Source: Sterolibacteriaceae bacterium (GTDB taxonomy: Bacteria > Pseudomonadota > Gammaproteobacteria > Burkholderiales > Rhodocyclaceae). Taken from it: a DNA stretch of 44,127 nt. This document shows positions 1 through 8,977 of the stretch, in pieces. Numbering within the stretch: the first letter of the stretch is position 1; every line of letters begins with the position of its first letter. The notes beneath the pieces are model-generated. The model saw only the letters and a program-made list of their open reading frames with translations. It made no database searches and had not been told where the DNA came from. The stretch lies in contig JANYCD010000087.1 in NCBI GenBank assembly GCA_025360425.1, forward strand, positions 1-44,127, in the 5' to 3' direction. Position numbers and translations under genes: made by a program.

Positions 1-1522
<1,522 letters not shown>

Positions 1523-1563
1523 GGTGCAACTCCTGGTTTATGTTTTTGAACTCCTGCCACTGC

Positions 1564-1588
1564 GAAATTCAGGGTGCCGCGAATTTCG
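1564..1588. promoter_or_regulatory. Inverted repeat in the acs upstream gap
   Basis: The arms CGAAATTC (1564-1570 region) and GAATTTCG (1581-1588) are perfect complements around a 10-base loop. It lies about 40 bases upstream of the acs start and just beyond the dehydrogenase stop. It could be an operator or a transcript hairpin; no T-run follows on either strand, so a classic intrinsic terminator is unlikely. Function is inferred only from position. Confidence 0.35.
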
Positions 1589-1615
1589 TCGCACGTTAAC
1601 AAATGATGCGACATT

Positions 1616-2365
1616 TCAAATCGAAGAGGAGCCTCCATCGACCAGGATCTCGGCACCGGTGACATACTGGGCCTCGTCGGAACAAAGATACAGCGACGCG
1701 TTGGCGATGTCTTCCGGCATGCCCCGTTTGCCCATGGGAATCGACTCTTCCAAAGCCTTCATCATGTGGTCCGGAACGTCGCCCAATATTGGCGTCTTGA
1801 TTACGCCGGGGAATACCGTATTGACCCGCACACCCTGCCGGGCATACTGTATCGCTGCCGACTTGCTCATCAGGCGCACCGCGCCCTTGCTGGCATGGTA
1901 GGCAATCGACCCCGGGCTGCCGACGACGCCATACAACGATGAAATGTTGACGATGGCGGCATTGCCGCTTTTGAGGAGTTCGGGCATGGCGGCTTTCATG
2001 CCCCACCAGACACCGGTCTGGTTGATGGCGATCATCCGGTTCCATCCCTCGTTGGTCTCGGTATCGACCTCGCCAGCGTGATAAATGCCGGCGTTGTTAA
2101 TCAGCGTGGTCAGGCTGCCGAAACGCTTGACGGCCTCTGCCACGGCCGTTTTCCAGTTTGCTTCATCGGCCACGTCCAGTTTGAAGAAAGCCACTTCGCC
2201 ACCCTTGCGATTGGCCTCATCCACGACACCGCGACCCATTTCTTCCTGCAAATCACAGAGCAACACCCGCGCGCCAGCCTCGGCGAAAATTCGAACATGG
2301 GCGGCGCCAATCCCACTCGCGCCTCCAGTAATCAATGCCACCTTGTTGTGTAAACGCTTGCTCAT
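1616..2365 (-). CDS. Short-chain dehydrogenase/reductase (SDR), copy 1
   Basis: Classical 249-residue SDR: NAD(P)-dependent oxidoreductase acting on an alcohol or ketone not identifiable from sequence. The Rossmann motif TGGASGIG is at residues 13-20, Asp38 at the end of beta-2 favours NAD(H), NNAG is at 90-93, and the catalytic set is Ser143, Tyr156 and Lys160 (YHASK). It ends with the family's usual VTGAEILVDGG segment. The start is ATG, preceded by a GGAG ribosome site. It is about 70 percent identical by eye to the gene just upstream (2443-3192) and is separated from it by 77 bases, so the pair arose by tandem duplication. Closest described relatives in type are hydroxysteroid and cyclohexanol dehydrogenases; the substrate is unknown. 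Confidence 0.9.
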   Translation of the reverse strand: MSKRLHNKVALITGGASGIGAAHVRIFAEAGARVLLCDLQEEMGRGVVDEANRKGGEVAFFKLDVADEANWKTAVAEAVKRFGSLTTLINNAGIYHAGEVDTETNEGWNRMIAINQTGVWWGMKAAMPELLKSGNAAIVNISSLYGVVGSPGSIAYHASKGAVRLMSKSAAIQYARQGVRVNTVFPGVIKTPILGDVPDHMMKALEESIPMGKRGMPEDIANASLYLCSDEAQYVTGAEILVDGGSSSI

Positions 2366-2442
2366 GTCGCTCTCCTCCAGATAGTTTTATTAGCCCCGAA
2401 TCGGCGGACCAAATTACCACAGCAGCATGTGGCAATCTTTCG

Positions 2443-3192
2443 TCAGGTGGAAGTAAAACCTCCATCGATCACAATCTCCGCCCCCGTAACGTATTGCGCT
2501 TCATCGGAACAAAGGTAAAGCGATGCATAGGCAATGTCTTCCGGCACGCCGCCCCTTCCGATTGGAATCGCGTCCTCCAGCGCTTTCATGACGTCCGGGG
2601 GAAGCGCTTCCACAATTCCGGATTTGATGAGATGCGGAAATACCGAATTCACGCGCACCCCCTGACGTGCATACTGTACCGCGACCGATTTGCTCATGAC
2701 GCGCAGCGCGCCTTTGCTGGCATGGTAGGCCAGCGAACCCGGACTGCCGACGATGCCGTAGATCGAGCCCATCATCAAAATCGATGCATTGCCGCTTTTA
2801 AGAAGCTCGGGCATGGCAATTTTCATTCCCAGCCATGCGCCGGTCTGGTTGATGGCAATGATGCGGTTCCATCCTTCAACGGTTTCGGTATCCAGTCCGG
2901 CGGGTTGGTAGACACCGGCGTTGTTGACCAGCGTCGTCAGGCCACCGAAGCGTTTGACGGCTTCGGCCACGGCCTGCTTCCAGTTTTCCTCACTGGCAAC
3001 ATCGAGTCGGAAGAACGCCGCTTCACCACCCTTGTGGTTGATGTCATCAACCACGCTACGCCCCATTTCTGCTTGCACGTCGCAGACCAGAACCTTTGCC
3101 CCGGCCTCGGCGAAAACCCGGGCATGGGCGGCGCCGATACCACTTGCGCCGCCGGATATCAGTGCCACTTTGTTCAATAATCGCTTGCCCAT
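2443..3192 (-). CDS. Short-chain dehydrogenase/reductase (SDR), copy 2
   Basis: Paralogue of the neighbouring SDR, also 249 residues with no length change. It keeps SGGASGIG for nucleotide binding (residues 13-20), Asp38, NNAG, and Ser143, Tyr156 and Lys160. The segment before the catalytic serine differs (MMGS instead of NISS), as does the loop near residues 190-205 that shapes the substrate pocket in this family, so the two copies may have different substrates. The start is ATG with AGGAGGA-like sequence upstream. It is first in the likely SDR-SDR transcript; the divergent gap to 3350 should hold promoters for both directions, but I could not fix them. Confidence 0.9.
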   Translation of the reverse strand: MGKRLLNKVALISGGASGIGAAHARVFAEAGAKVLVCDVQAEMGRSVVDDINHKGGEAAFFRLDVASEENWKQAVAEAVKRFGGLTTLVNNAGVYQPAGLDTETVEGWNRIIAINQTGAWLGMKIAMPELLKSGNASILMMGSIYGIVGSPGSLAYHASKGALRVMSKSVAVQYARQGVRVNSVFPHLIKSGIVEALPPDVMKALEDAIPIGRGGVPEDIAYASLYLCSDEAQYVTGAEIVIDGGFTST

Positions 3193-3349
3193 TGTCCTTT
3201 TCCTCCTGGTTATTTTTGGGTGATCCCGATATTACCCGGTAGGAGGCTGAAACCCAGTTGGCTGATGTTCCGTAAATCATCAGCGCTCGGCATCCAGAGG
3301 CCTGAATGTTAAAATCTTTCCATATCCTTTCTCGCATCTGGAGCACACG

Positions 3350-3877
3350 ATGAACAAATTCGTCAAGGCCATGGAATCCTTGATTTTCTGGAGCCGATGG
3401 CTTCAAGCGCCACTCTACCTGGGCCTGATCGCCGCGCAGGGCGTCTATGTCTTTCAGTTCATGCACGAACTGGGGATGCTGATCGCAAAAGCCGGTAGCC
3501 TCGGCGAGAATGACATCATGCTGATCGTGCTGGGTCTGATTGACGTGGTCATGATCGCCAACCTCCTGATCATGGTCATCGTCGGCGGATATGAAACTTT
3601 CGTTTCCCGCCTCGATCTGGAAAATCACCCGGACCAGCCGGAATGGCTATCCCACGTCAATGCCGGCGTACTCAAAGTCAAACTGGCCACCGCGCTGATC
3701 GGCATTTCTTCCATTCACTTGCTCAAAACCTTCATCAATGCGGAACACCTGGCGGACCGGGTGATCATCGCCCAGGTTTCAATTCATCTCGCCTTTCTCA
3801 TCTCCGCGATCGCCATCGCCTGGACCGACAAGCTGATGACCGGCACCCTGATCATGAGCAGCAAAACTCAACACTAA
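3350..3877 (+). CDS. yqhA: YqhA/UPF0114 family inner-membrane protein
   Basis: A 175-residue integral membrane protein with about four hydrophobic segments (near residues 20-40, 55-80, 105-125 and 135-155). It matches the UPF0114 family: an N-terminal amphipathic start, the LIVLGLIDVVMIANLL segment and the motif GGYETFVSRL near residue 82. The family's biochemical role is not established. ATG is preceded by TCTGGAG at good spacing. The fumarase gene starts only 10 bases after its stop, so the two are co-transcribed. Confidence 0.9.
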   Translation: MNKFVKAMESLIFWSRWLQAPLYLGLIAAQGVYVFQFMHELGMLIAKAGSLGENDIMLIVLGLIDVVMIANLLIMVIVGGYETFVSRLDLENHPDQPEWLSHVNAGVLKVKLATALIGISSIHLLKTFINAEHLADRVIIAQVSIHLAFLISAIAIAWTDKLMTGTLIMSSKTQH

Positions 3878-3887
3878 CCCACACATC

Positions 3888-5417
3888 ATGACCACCATCA
3901 AACAGGACGATCTGATCCAGTCCGTCGCCGACGCCTTTCAGTTCATCAGCTATTACCATCCACTGGACTATATCAGGGCGCTCGGCGATGCCTACGAGCG
4001 CGAGCAGTCTCCAGCGGCGAAAGATGCCATCGCCCAGATCCTCACCAACTCGCGCATGAGCGCCGAAGGACATCGCCCGATCTGCCAGGACACCGGTATC
4101 GCCGTGGTGTTTCTCAAGGTCGGCATGAACGTGCAATGGGATGCCACCATGGGTGTGCAGGAGATGATCAACGAAGGCGTACGCCGTGCCTATCTAGACA
4201 AGGACAATCCGTTGCGTGCATCGGTGCTGTCCGACCCGGCAGGCAAGCGCAAGAGCACCAAGGACAATACCCCGGCGGTGGTCCATTACGAAATCGTGCC
4301 CGGCGATCATCTTGAAGTGATCTGTGCAGCAAAGGGCGGCGGCAGTGAAGCGAAGTCCAAGTTCGCCATGCTGAATCCCTCCGACAATCTGGTGGATTGG
4401 GTGCTCAAGACCGTGCCGACCATGGGCGCCGGCTGGTGCCCGCCCGGCATCCTCGGTATCGGCATCGGCGGCACGCCGGAGAAGGCCATGTTGTTGGCCA
4501 AGGAGTCGATCATGGCGCCGGTGGACATTCAGGACCTCATTGGAAAAGCCGCGCGCGGAGAAAAACTCGTGCGCACCGAAGAATTGCGCCTTGAGCTCTA
4601 CGAAAAAGTTAACGCACTCGGCATCGGCGCCCAGGGGCTGGGCGGCCTCACCACGGTGCTCGATGTGAAGGTGCTCGACTATCCGACCCATGCCGCCAAT
4701 CTGCCGGTGGCGATGATTCCGAACTGCGCCGCAACGCGCCACATTCATTTCGAACTCGACGGTTCGGGTCCGGCCAGGCTGCAAGCGCCCAGCCTCGAAG
4801 ACTGGCCCAAGGTGACATGGCAGGCCGATACCAAAACCGCCACGCGTGTTGACCTCGACACGCTCACCAAAGAGCAAATTGCCGCCTGGAAGCCCGGCCA
4901 GATTCTGCTGCTCAACGGCAAGATGCTGACCGGCCGCGACGCCGCCCACAAGCGCATTCAGGACATGCTGTCCAAAGGCGAACAACTGCCGGTCAGTTTT
5001 AAAAATCGCGTTATCTATTACGTCGGCCCGGTCGATCCGGTGCGTGACGAAGTGGTCGGACCGGCCGGCCCCACTACCGCCACACGCATGGACAAATTTA
5101 CCGAGATGATGCTGGCGCAAACCGGACTGATCTCCATGATTGGCAAGTCCGAACGCGGCCCGGTTGCCATCGAGTCGATCAAGAAACACAAGTCGGCCTA
5201 TCTGATGGCCGTCGGCGGCGCCGCCTATCTGGTGGCAAAAGCCATCAAGAGCGCGAAGGTGGTGGGCTTCGCCGACCTAGGCATGGAAGCCATTTATGAA
5301 TTCGACGTGAAAGACATGCCGGTGACCGTGGCGGTGGATTCGGCAGGCACCTCCGTGCATGAAACCGGACCGAAGGAATGGCGTATCAAGATCGGCAAGA
5401 TTCCAGTCGTTGCGTGA
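3888..5417 (+). CDS. fumA: Fumarate hydratase class I (Fe-S)
   Basis: Interconverts fumarate and L-malate using a [4Fe-4S] cluster in the TCA cycle. At 509 residues it is a single-chain class I enzyme: an alpha-type part with GHRPICQDTG (first cluster cysteine near residue 67) and GAGWCPPGILGIGIGG, and a beta-type part with PVGPAGPTTATRMD and the closing FAD-like segment ADLGMEAIYEF. Length and order fit the aerobic FumA/FumB type rather than the split TtdAB type. It is placed between yqhA and a RidA-like gene with short gaps (10 and 15 bases), so all are probably one transcript. Confidence 0.95.
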   Translation: MTTIKQDDLIQSVADAFQFISYYHPLDYIRALGDAYEREQSPAAKDAIAQILTNSRMSAEGHRPICQDTGIAVVFLKVGMNVQWDATMGVQEMINEGVRRAYLDKDNPLRASVLSDPAGKRKSTKDNTPAVVHYEIVPGDHLEVICAAKGGGSEAKSKFAMLNPSDNLVDWVLKTVPTMGAGWCPPGILGIGIGGTPEKAMLLAKESIMAPVDIQDLIGKAARGEKLVRTEELRLELYEKVNALGIGAQGLGGLTTVLDVKVLDYPTHAANLPVAMIPNCAATRHIHFELDGSGPARLQAPSLEDWPKVTWQADTKTATRVDLDTLTKEQIAAWKPGQILLLNGKMLTGRDAAHKRIQDMLSKGEQLPVSFKNRVIYYVGPVDPVRDEVVGPAGPTTATRMDKFTEMMLAQTGLISMIGKSERGPVAIESIKKHKSAYLMAVGGAAYLVAKAIKSAKVVGFADLGMEAIYEFDVKDMPVTVAVDSAGTSVHETGPKEWRIKIGKIPVVA

Positions 5418-5432
5418 CTGGACGCACAGCGC

Positions 5433-5777
5433 ATGACCATTGAACGCCACGGCACCACGCCGCGTTACTCCAATCTTGTCGCCCATGACAGCACCGTCTA
5501 CCTGGTCGAGGTTCCTTCATCGCTTGATGCCGATATCACTACGCAAACCAAAGAACTTCTCGACAGTGTCGAGTACCAGCTCGCTTATGTGGGCAGCGAC
5601 AAGTCGCGTTTGCTGCTGGTCACCGTCTACCTGCGCGAAATGGCTGATTACGATGCGATGAATGCGGTCTGGGATGCATGGCTACCGCCCGCTACCGCAC
5701 CGGCCCGGGCCTGCATAGAAGCACGTCTGGCGCATCCGGACTATCGGGTGGAAATGGCCGTCATCGCAGCGCGATGA
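5433..5777 (+). CDS. RidA family protein (YjgF/YER057c/UK114)
   Basis: A 114-residue protein with the full RidA fold. The family's core members hydrolyse reactive enamine/imine intermediates made by PLP enzymes. The carboxylate-binding arginine of that group is conserved here as Arg92 in PARACIEARL, which argues for an active member; the rest diverges from E. coli RidA, so it may belong to another Rid subgroup. Its stop TGA overlaps the start of the next gene in ATGA, indicating translational coupling to the exporter. Confidence 0.88.
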   Translation: MTIERHGTTPRYSNLVAHDSTVYLVEVPSSLDADITTQTKELLDSVEYQLAYVGSDKSRLLLVTVYLREMADYDAMNAVWDAWLPPATAPARACIEARLAHPDYRVEMAVIAAR

Positions 5778-6694
5778 GTAACGCGACACGACATACCAAA
5801 CTCACCCCGGCTACTCTGGCTTTGCTGATGCTGCCACCGCTGTTTTGGGCTGGCAACGCCGTGGTCGGCCGTGCCCTGGTGGGCCAGGTCGCGCCGCTGG
5901 CATTGTCGTTCTGGCGCTGGGCGGTTGCCTTTTTGATGATCCTGCCGTTCACCGCCCATGGAATTTATGCGGCGCGCGCGGTGATTCTGGAAAAATGGCG
6001 CGACCTCTTGCTGCTCGGCGTCGCCGGGATCGGCGTCTATAACTCGTTTCAATATCTCGCGCTGCAAACTTCGCCGGCACTCAATGTGACCCTCATCGCG
6101 TCATCCGGCCCGGTGTTCACCCTGATCACAGGTGCGCTGTTCTTCCACACGCCGGTATCGCGCCAGCAGGCTTGCGGGGCTGTGTTGTCGATACTGGGCG
6201 TGCTGTGCGTGGTGGCTCATGGCAGCGTCGAGCAATTGCTGTCGCTGCGCCTGACCGCGGGCGACGGCTACATCCTGTTCGCCGTCGCGGTGTGGAGCAT
6301 TTACACCTGGCTGCTGCGCACACGGCGGCCGAACATCCCGGCTGCGCCTTTTCTCGCTGTCCAGATTGGTATCGGCGCCATCGCCATCCTGCCGTTCTAT
6401 GTGGCCGAATCCATCCTAACCGACACCACAATGACACTGAATGCACCTGTCATCGCCGCGCTGGCCTTTATCAGCTTGTTCCCGTCACTGGTCGCCTACT
6501 TCTGTTGGGATCGCGCCGTGGCCCGCACTGGTGCAGCCCTGCCGCCCTATTTCGTCAATCTGACGCCAGTATTCGCGGCACTCATGGCCGTCGTATTTCT
6601 GGGCGAGCACATTGCCGTGTTCCACCTCATCGGCGCCTTGCTCATCTTCGCCGGCATCATGATCGCCAACTGGCCGACAGGACGCACATCATGA
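5774..6694 (+). CDS. EamA/DMT-superfamily exporter
   Basis: A 306-residue protein with ten predicted membrane segments arranged as two EamA repeats (roughly residues 10-145 and 155-300), the usual form of drug/metabolite transporters such as RhaT/YdcZ/RarD relatives. The first repeat has PPLFWAGNAVVGRAL, and the second closes with FLGEHIAVFHLIGALLIFAGI. The start chosen is the ATG overlapping the preceding stop; a longer upstream frame exists but overlaps the RidA-like gene completely. It probably exports a small metabolite; the substrate is not deducible. Its own stop overlaps murI. Confidence 0.9.
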   Translation: MSNATRHTKLTPATLALLMLPPLFWAGNAVVGRALVGQVAPLALSFWRWAVAFLMILPFTAHGIYAARAVILEKWRDLLLLGVAGIGVYNSFQYLALQTSPALNVTLIASSGPVFTLITGALFFHTPVSRQQACGAVLSILGVLCVVAHGSVEQLLSLRLTAGDGYILFAVAVWSIYTWLLRTRRPNIPAAPFLAVQIGIGAIAILPFYVAESILTDTTMTLNAPVIAALAFISLFPSLVAYFCWDRAVARTGAALPPYFVNLTPVFAALMAVVFLGEHIAVFHLIGALLIFAGIMIANWPTGRTS

Positions 6695-7476
6695 TCGGCG
6701 TGTTCGACAGCGGCTTGGGCGGCCTTTCTGTGCTGGCCGCAATCGCCCGCGCTCTGCCGCAGGCGGATCTGATTTATCTGGCCGATACTGCCCACCTTCC
6801 CTACGGCACCAAATCCGATATCTTCATTCGCGAACGCGTGCTGGCCATCGGTCAACATCTCGTTACGCTCGGCTGCGATGTTCTCGTCGTCGCCTGCAAC
6901 ACGGCCACCGCCGCAGCCGTTGAAGCCCTGCGCCAACAGCATCCGCAAATACCGGTAGTCGGCATCGAACCTGGCATCAAACCGGCCGCAGTGGATTCGC
7001 GAACGCGCCGTATCGCCGTGCTGACGACTGAATCAACTTCGCGCAGCGAACGCCTGCGCAAACTGATCAGGGACCACGCCGGATCGGTCGCGGTCGATGT
7101 TGAAGCCTGTCCCGGCTGGGCGACGCGTGTTGAGATGCTTGAATTCGACGATCCGGCTTTCGCCACCGAAATCGCGGCAAAAATCGCACCCCTGCTCGAT
7201 AGCGGTATCGACCGATTGGTGCTGGGCTGTACCCACTATAGTTTTCTCGCCGCGCTGCTCAATCCACTGATTGATGGGCGTGCTGAACTGGTGGATGTTG
7301 CGGAAGCCGTGGCGCGTCAGGTGATGCGCATCTCAGGAATCCGGGCACGTGGCAATGCGCAACTGTACTTGCTTGCAACCGCGGCGCCGGAGCGCCTGCG
7401 CTCGGCATTGCCCCGGCTGGGGTTGGACTGGCTTGCCGCGCATGCGACTGATGCGGAAAAGCTTGTGGATTTATAA
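6691..7476 (+). CDS. murI: Glutamate racemase
   Basis: Converts L- to D-glutamate for peptidoglycan. At 261 residues it has normal family length. The acid/base cysteines are Cys69 in VVACNTATA and Cys180 in VLGCTHYSF, with FDSGLGGLSV at the N-terminus and the Asp-Ser dyad at 6-7. The ATG overlaps the exporter stop as ATGA, which decides this start over an upstream open frame of 173 extra residues. It is last in the five-gene plus-strand run and converges on the exonuclease gene 20 bases away; no clear terminator lies between them. Confidence 0.97.
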   Translation: MIGVFDSGLGGLSVLAAIARALPQADLIYLADTAHLPYGTKSDIFIRERVLAIGQHLVTLGCDVLVVACNTATAAAVEALRQQHPQIPVVGIEPGIKPAAVDSRTRRIAVLTTESTSRSERLRKLIRDHAGSVAVDVEACPGWATRVEMLEFDDPAFATEIAAKIAPLLDSGIDRLVLGCTHYSFLAALLNPLIDGRAELVDVAEAVARQVMRISGIRARGNAQLYLLATAAPERLRSALPRLGLDWLAAHATDAEKLVDL

Positions 7477-7496
7477 CTTATCGCAACAGGTCGCGA

Positions 7497-8285
7497 TTAC
7501 GCAGCCCATGCCGCGATGAATTGCCGCCAGTGCGGAAGCTTGATCTCGCTAAGATGTTTGCGCACGACGGCAACTTCGTCATCGTGTTCGGCGGCGTTGA
7601 GCATGCCGCGCATTTTCTGGAAGCGTAAGTACACAAGGTAAGTATTGACGACATCGGTTTCGCAGTAGTCGCGGATGTCGTCGATGCGGCCGTCGAGCCA
7701 GCCCTGCCATACTTGCGACCCATCCATGCCGAGTTTGCCCGGTAACCCCATGAGTTTCGCCAGTTGGTCAAGTGGTGCGCTGGCGCGTGGCTGGTACATC
7801 GCCAGCAGGTCCATCAGGTCAAGGTGCCGCATGTGGTAGCGGCCGATGTAGTTGTTCCACTTGAAGTCGCGCGCGTCGTAGGACCCGCCCTCGCCCATCT
7901 CCCAGTAGCGCGGCGCTGCGACACCGTGGATCAGACCGCGATAGTGCAACACCGGCAGATCGAAGCCGCCACCATTCCAGGAAACAATTTGCGGCGTGTA
8001 TTTCTCAATGCCGGAATAAAAGCGCTGGATGATCTCGGCTTCATTGAGTTTGGGTTCGGCCAGCGACCAGACCTTGAAACCTTCGTCGGAACGCATGGCG
8101 CAGGAAATGACGGCGACTCTTTGCAAGTGATGGGGAAGAAAGTCGCTGCCGTTCTTGACGCGCTGTTTCTGGAACGCGAATTCGGCAACTTCGCTTTCGG
8201 CAAGATCCGCCGGCAATTCGTGCAGCGCCCGCAGTCCGGCGATGTCGGGAATGGTCTCGATGTCGAAGACGAGGACGGGGGTCAT
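7497..8285 (-). CDS. Predicted 3'-5' exonuclease, DEDDy type (PolB exo-like)
   Basis: A 262-residue protein of the DNA_pol_B_exo2-like family (often called predicted polysaccharide-biosynthesis 3'-5' exonuclease). ExoI is DIET at residues 8-11, ExoII is WNGGGFDLPVL near 104-114, and ExoIII is YCETDVVNTY near 207-216, giving the DEDD-tyrosine metal site. It therefore probably removes nucleotides from DNA or RNA 3' ends; no physiological role is established. The gene follows ydbL by 54 bases on the same strand and closes the long minus-strand series. Confidence 0.87.
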   Translation of the reverse strand: MTPVLVFDIETIPDIAGLRALHELPADLAESEVAEFAFQKQRVKNGSDFLPHHLQRVAVISCAMRSDEGFKVWSLAEPKLNEAEIIQRFYSGIEKYTPQIVSWNGGGFDLPVLHYRGLIHGVAAPRYWEMGEGGSYDARDFKWNNYIGRYHMRHLDLMDLLAMYQPRASAPLDQLAKLMGLPGKLGMDGSQVWQGWLDGRIDDIRDYCETDVVNTYLVYLRFQKMRGMLNAAEHDDEVAVVRKHLSEIKLPHWRQFIAAWAA

Positions 8286-8339
8286 GATCGCGTTAAGAAA
8301 TCAGATGCAATGCGTCTGGTACAACTGCTTTTTCTTAGT

Positions 8340-8747
8340 TCATTTTTTCTGCCATGCCCCAGTGGCGCTTTGCACCCACCAACCGGCTGGCGCCCGGTCG
8401 ATCCAGCGTTGGGCGAAAGTGGCGCGAATGTCGGTCTCCCAGGCGGGATTGCCGTTGATGCGGGTGATCTCGCGGTACAGGGCGGCACGATCTTCGTTCT
8501 CGGTCGCGACCAATTTGCTCACCGCTTGACGCTGGGCCAGCGGAACTGTCGCGGGATCACGCAACGCCACGGTTCCATCACGGGCCAGACCGACCACTCC
8601 CGAGTTGTAATACGGTTCCAGTGCACGATGACGCTCTGCCATCGAACTTTTCAACTGGGTGATCGCCGGCGAATCCACATCCAGATTGCCTTGCTGGGCA
8701 AAAGCAGCGGCGGCGAACAGCCAAAGTGTAATCGCGAGATTTCTCAT
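8340..8747 (-). CDS. ydbL: YdbL-like periplasmic protein (DUF1318)
   Basis: A 135-residue secreted protein. The first 17 residues form a signal peptide (MRNLAITLWLFAAAAFA, then Q). The remainder contains the DUF1318 features: LKSSMAERH, NSGVVGLARDG near residues 48-58 and VSKLVATENEDRAALYREI near 77-95. E. coli YdbL lies in an operon with YdbH and YnbE and modulates that envelope pair; here the same gene order is kept. Its ATG overlaps the stop of the upstream lipoprotein as ATGA. The function in this organism is inferred from that conserved trio. Confidence 0.85.
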   Translation of the reverse strand: MRNLAITLWLFAAAAFAQQGNLDVDSPAITQLKSSMAERHRALEPYYNSGVVGLARDGTVALRDPATVPLAQRQAVSKLVATENEDRAALYREITRINGNPAWETDIRATFAQRWIDRAPAGWWVQSATGAWQKK

Positions 8748-8932
8748 GGTTTTTCCTTGTTTGCTGGTGGCGGCATTTGCGCATCGTCCGGCTTGGCGCC
8801 ACTGCCCTGCGTTTGCCAGACTTCGTCGATGATTTTGTCGGCCGCTTTTTCAGCGGCGGACGCCGGAAAATAGATGTTGACGGTCACGCAGGCGGACAGT
8901 ATCAAGCTTATAGACAGCAGAGACAATCTCAT
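8744..8932 (-). CDS. ynbE: Small outer-membrane-type lipoprotein, YnbE-like
   Basis: A 62-residue lipoprotein precursor: MRLSLLSISLILSAC has a classic lipobox (LSAC), with Cys15 becoming the acylated N-terminus. The mature part begins VTVNIYFPAS followed by a lysine-containing helix and a Pro-rich tail. I chose the ATG at 8930-8932 because it gives a proper signal sequence and has TTTGGAG at good spacing; an upstream in-frame start at 8977 would bury the signal. In E. coli YnbE is a small lipoprotein that partners YdbH; here too it lies between ydbH-like and ydbL-like genes. Sequence similarity to E. coli YnbE is slight, so identification rests on context and size. Confidence 0.78.
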   Translation of the reverse strand: MRLSLLSISLILSACVTVNIYFPASAAEKAADKIIDEVWQTQGSGAKPDDAQMPPPANKEKP

Positions 8933-8977
8933 GAGATTCACTCCAAAAAACAGACGTATGCAATTTATCTTCCGCAT

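Noticed and set aside
2335-3180. 281-codon plus-strand frame opposite the SDR
   Set aside because: Shadow of the SDR coding region; no ribosome site or family.
4194-5189. 331-codon minus-strand frame opposite fumarase
   Set aside because: Shadow frame; His/Gly-rich with no family likeness.
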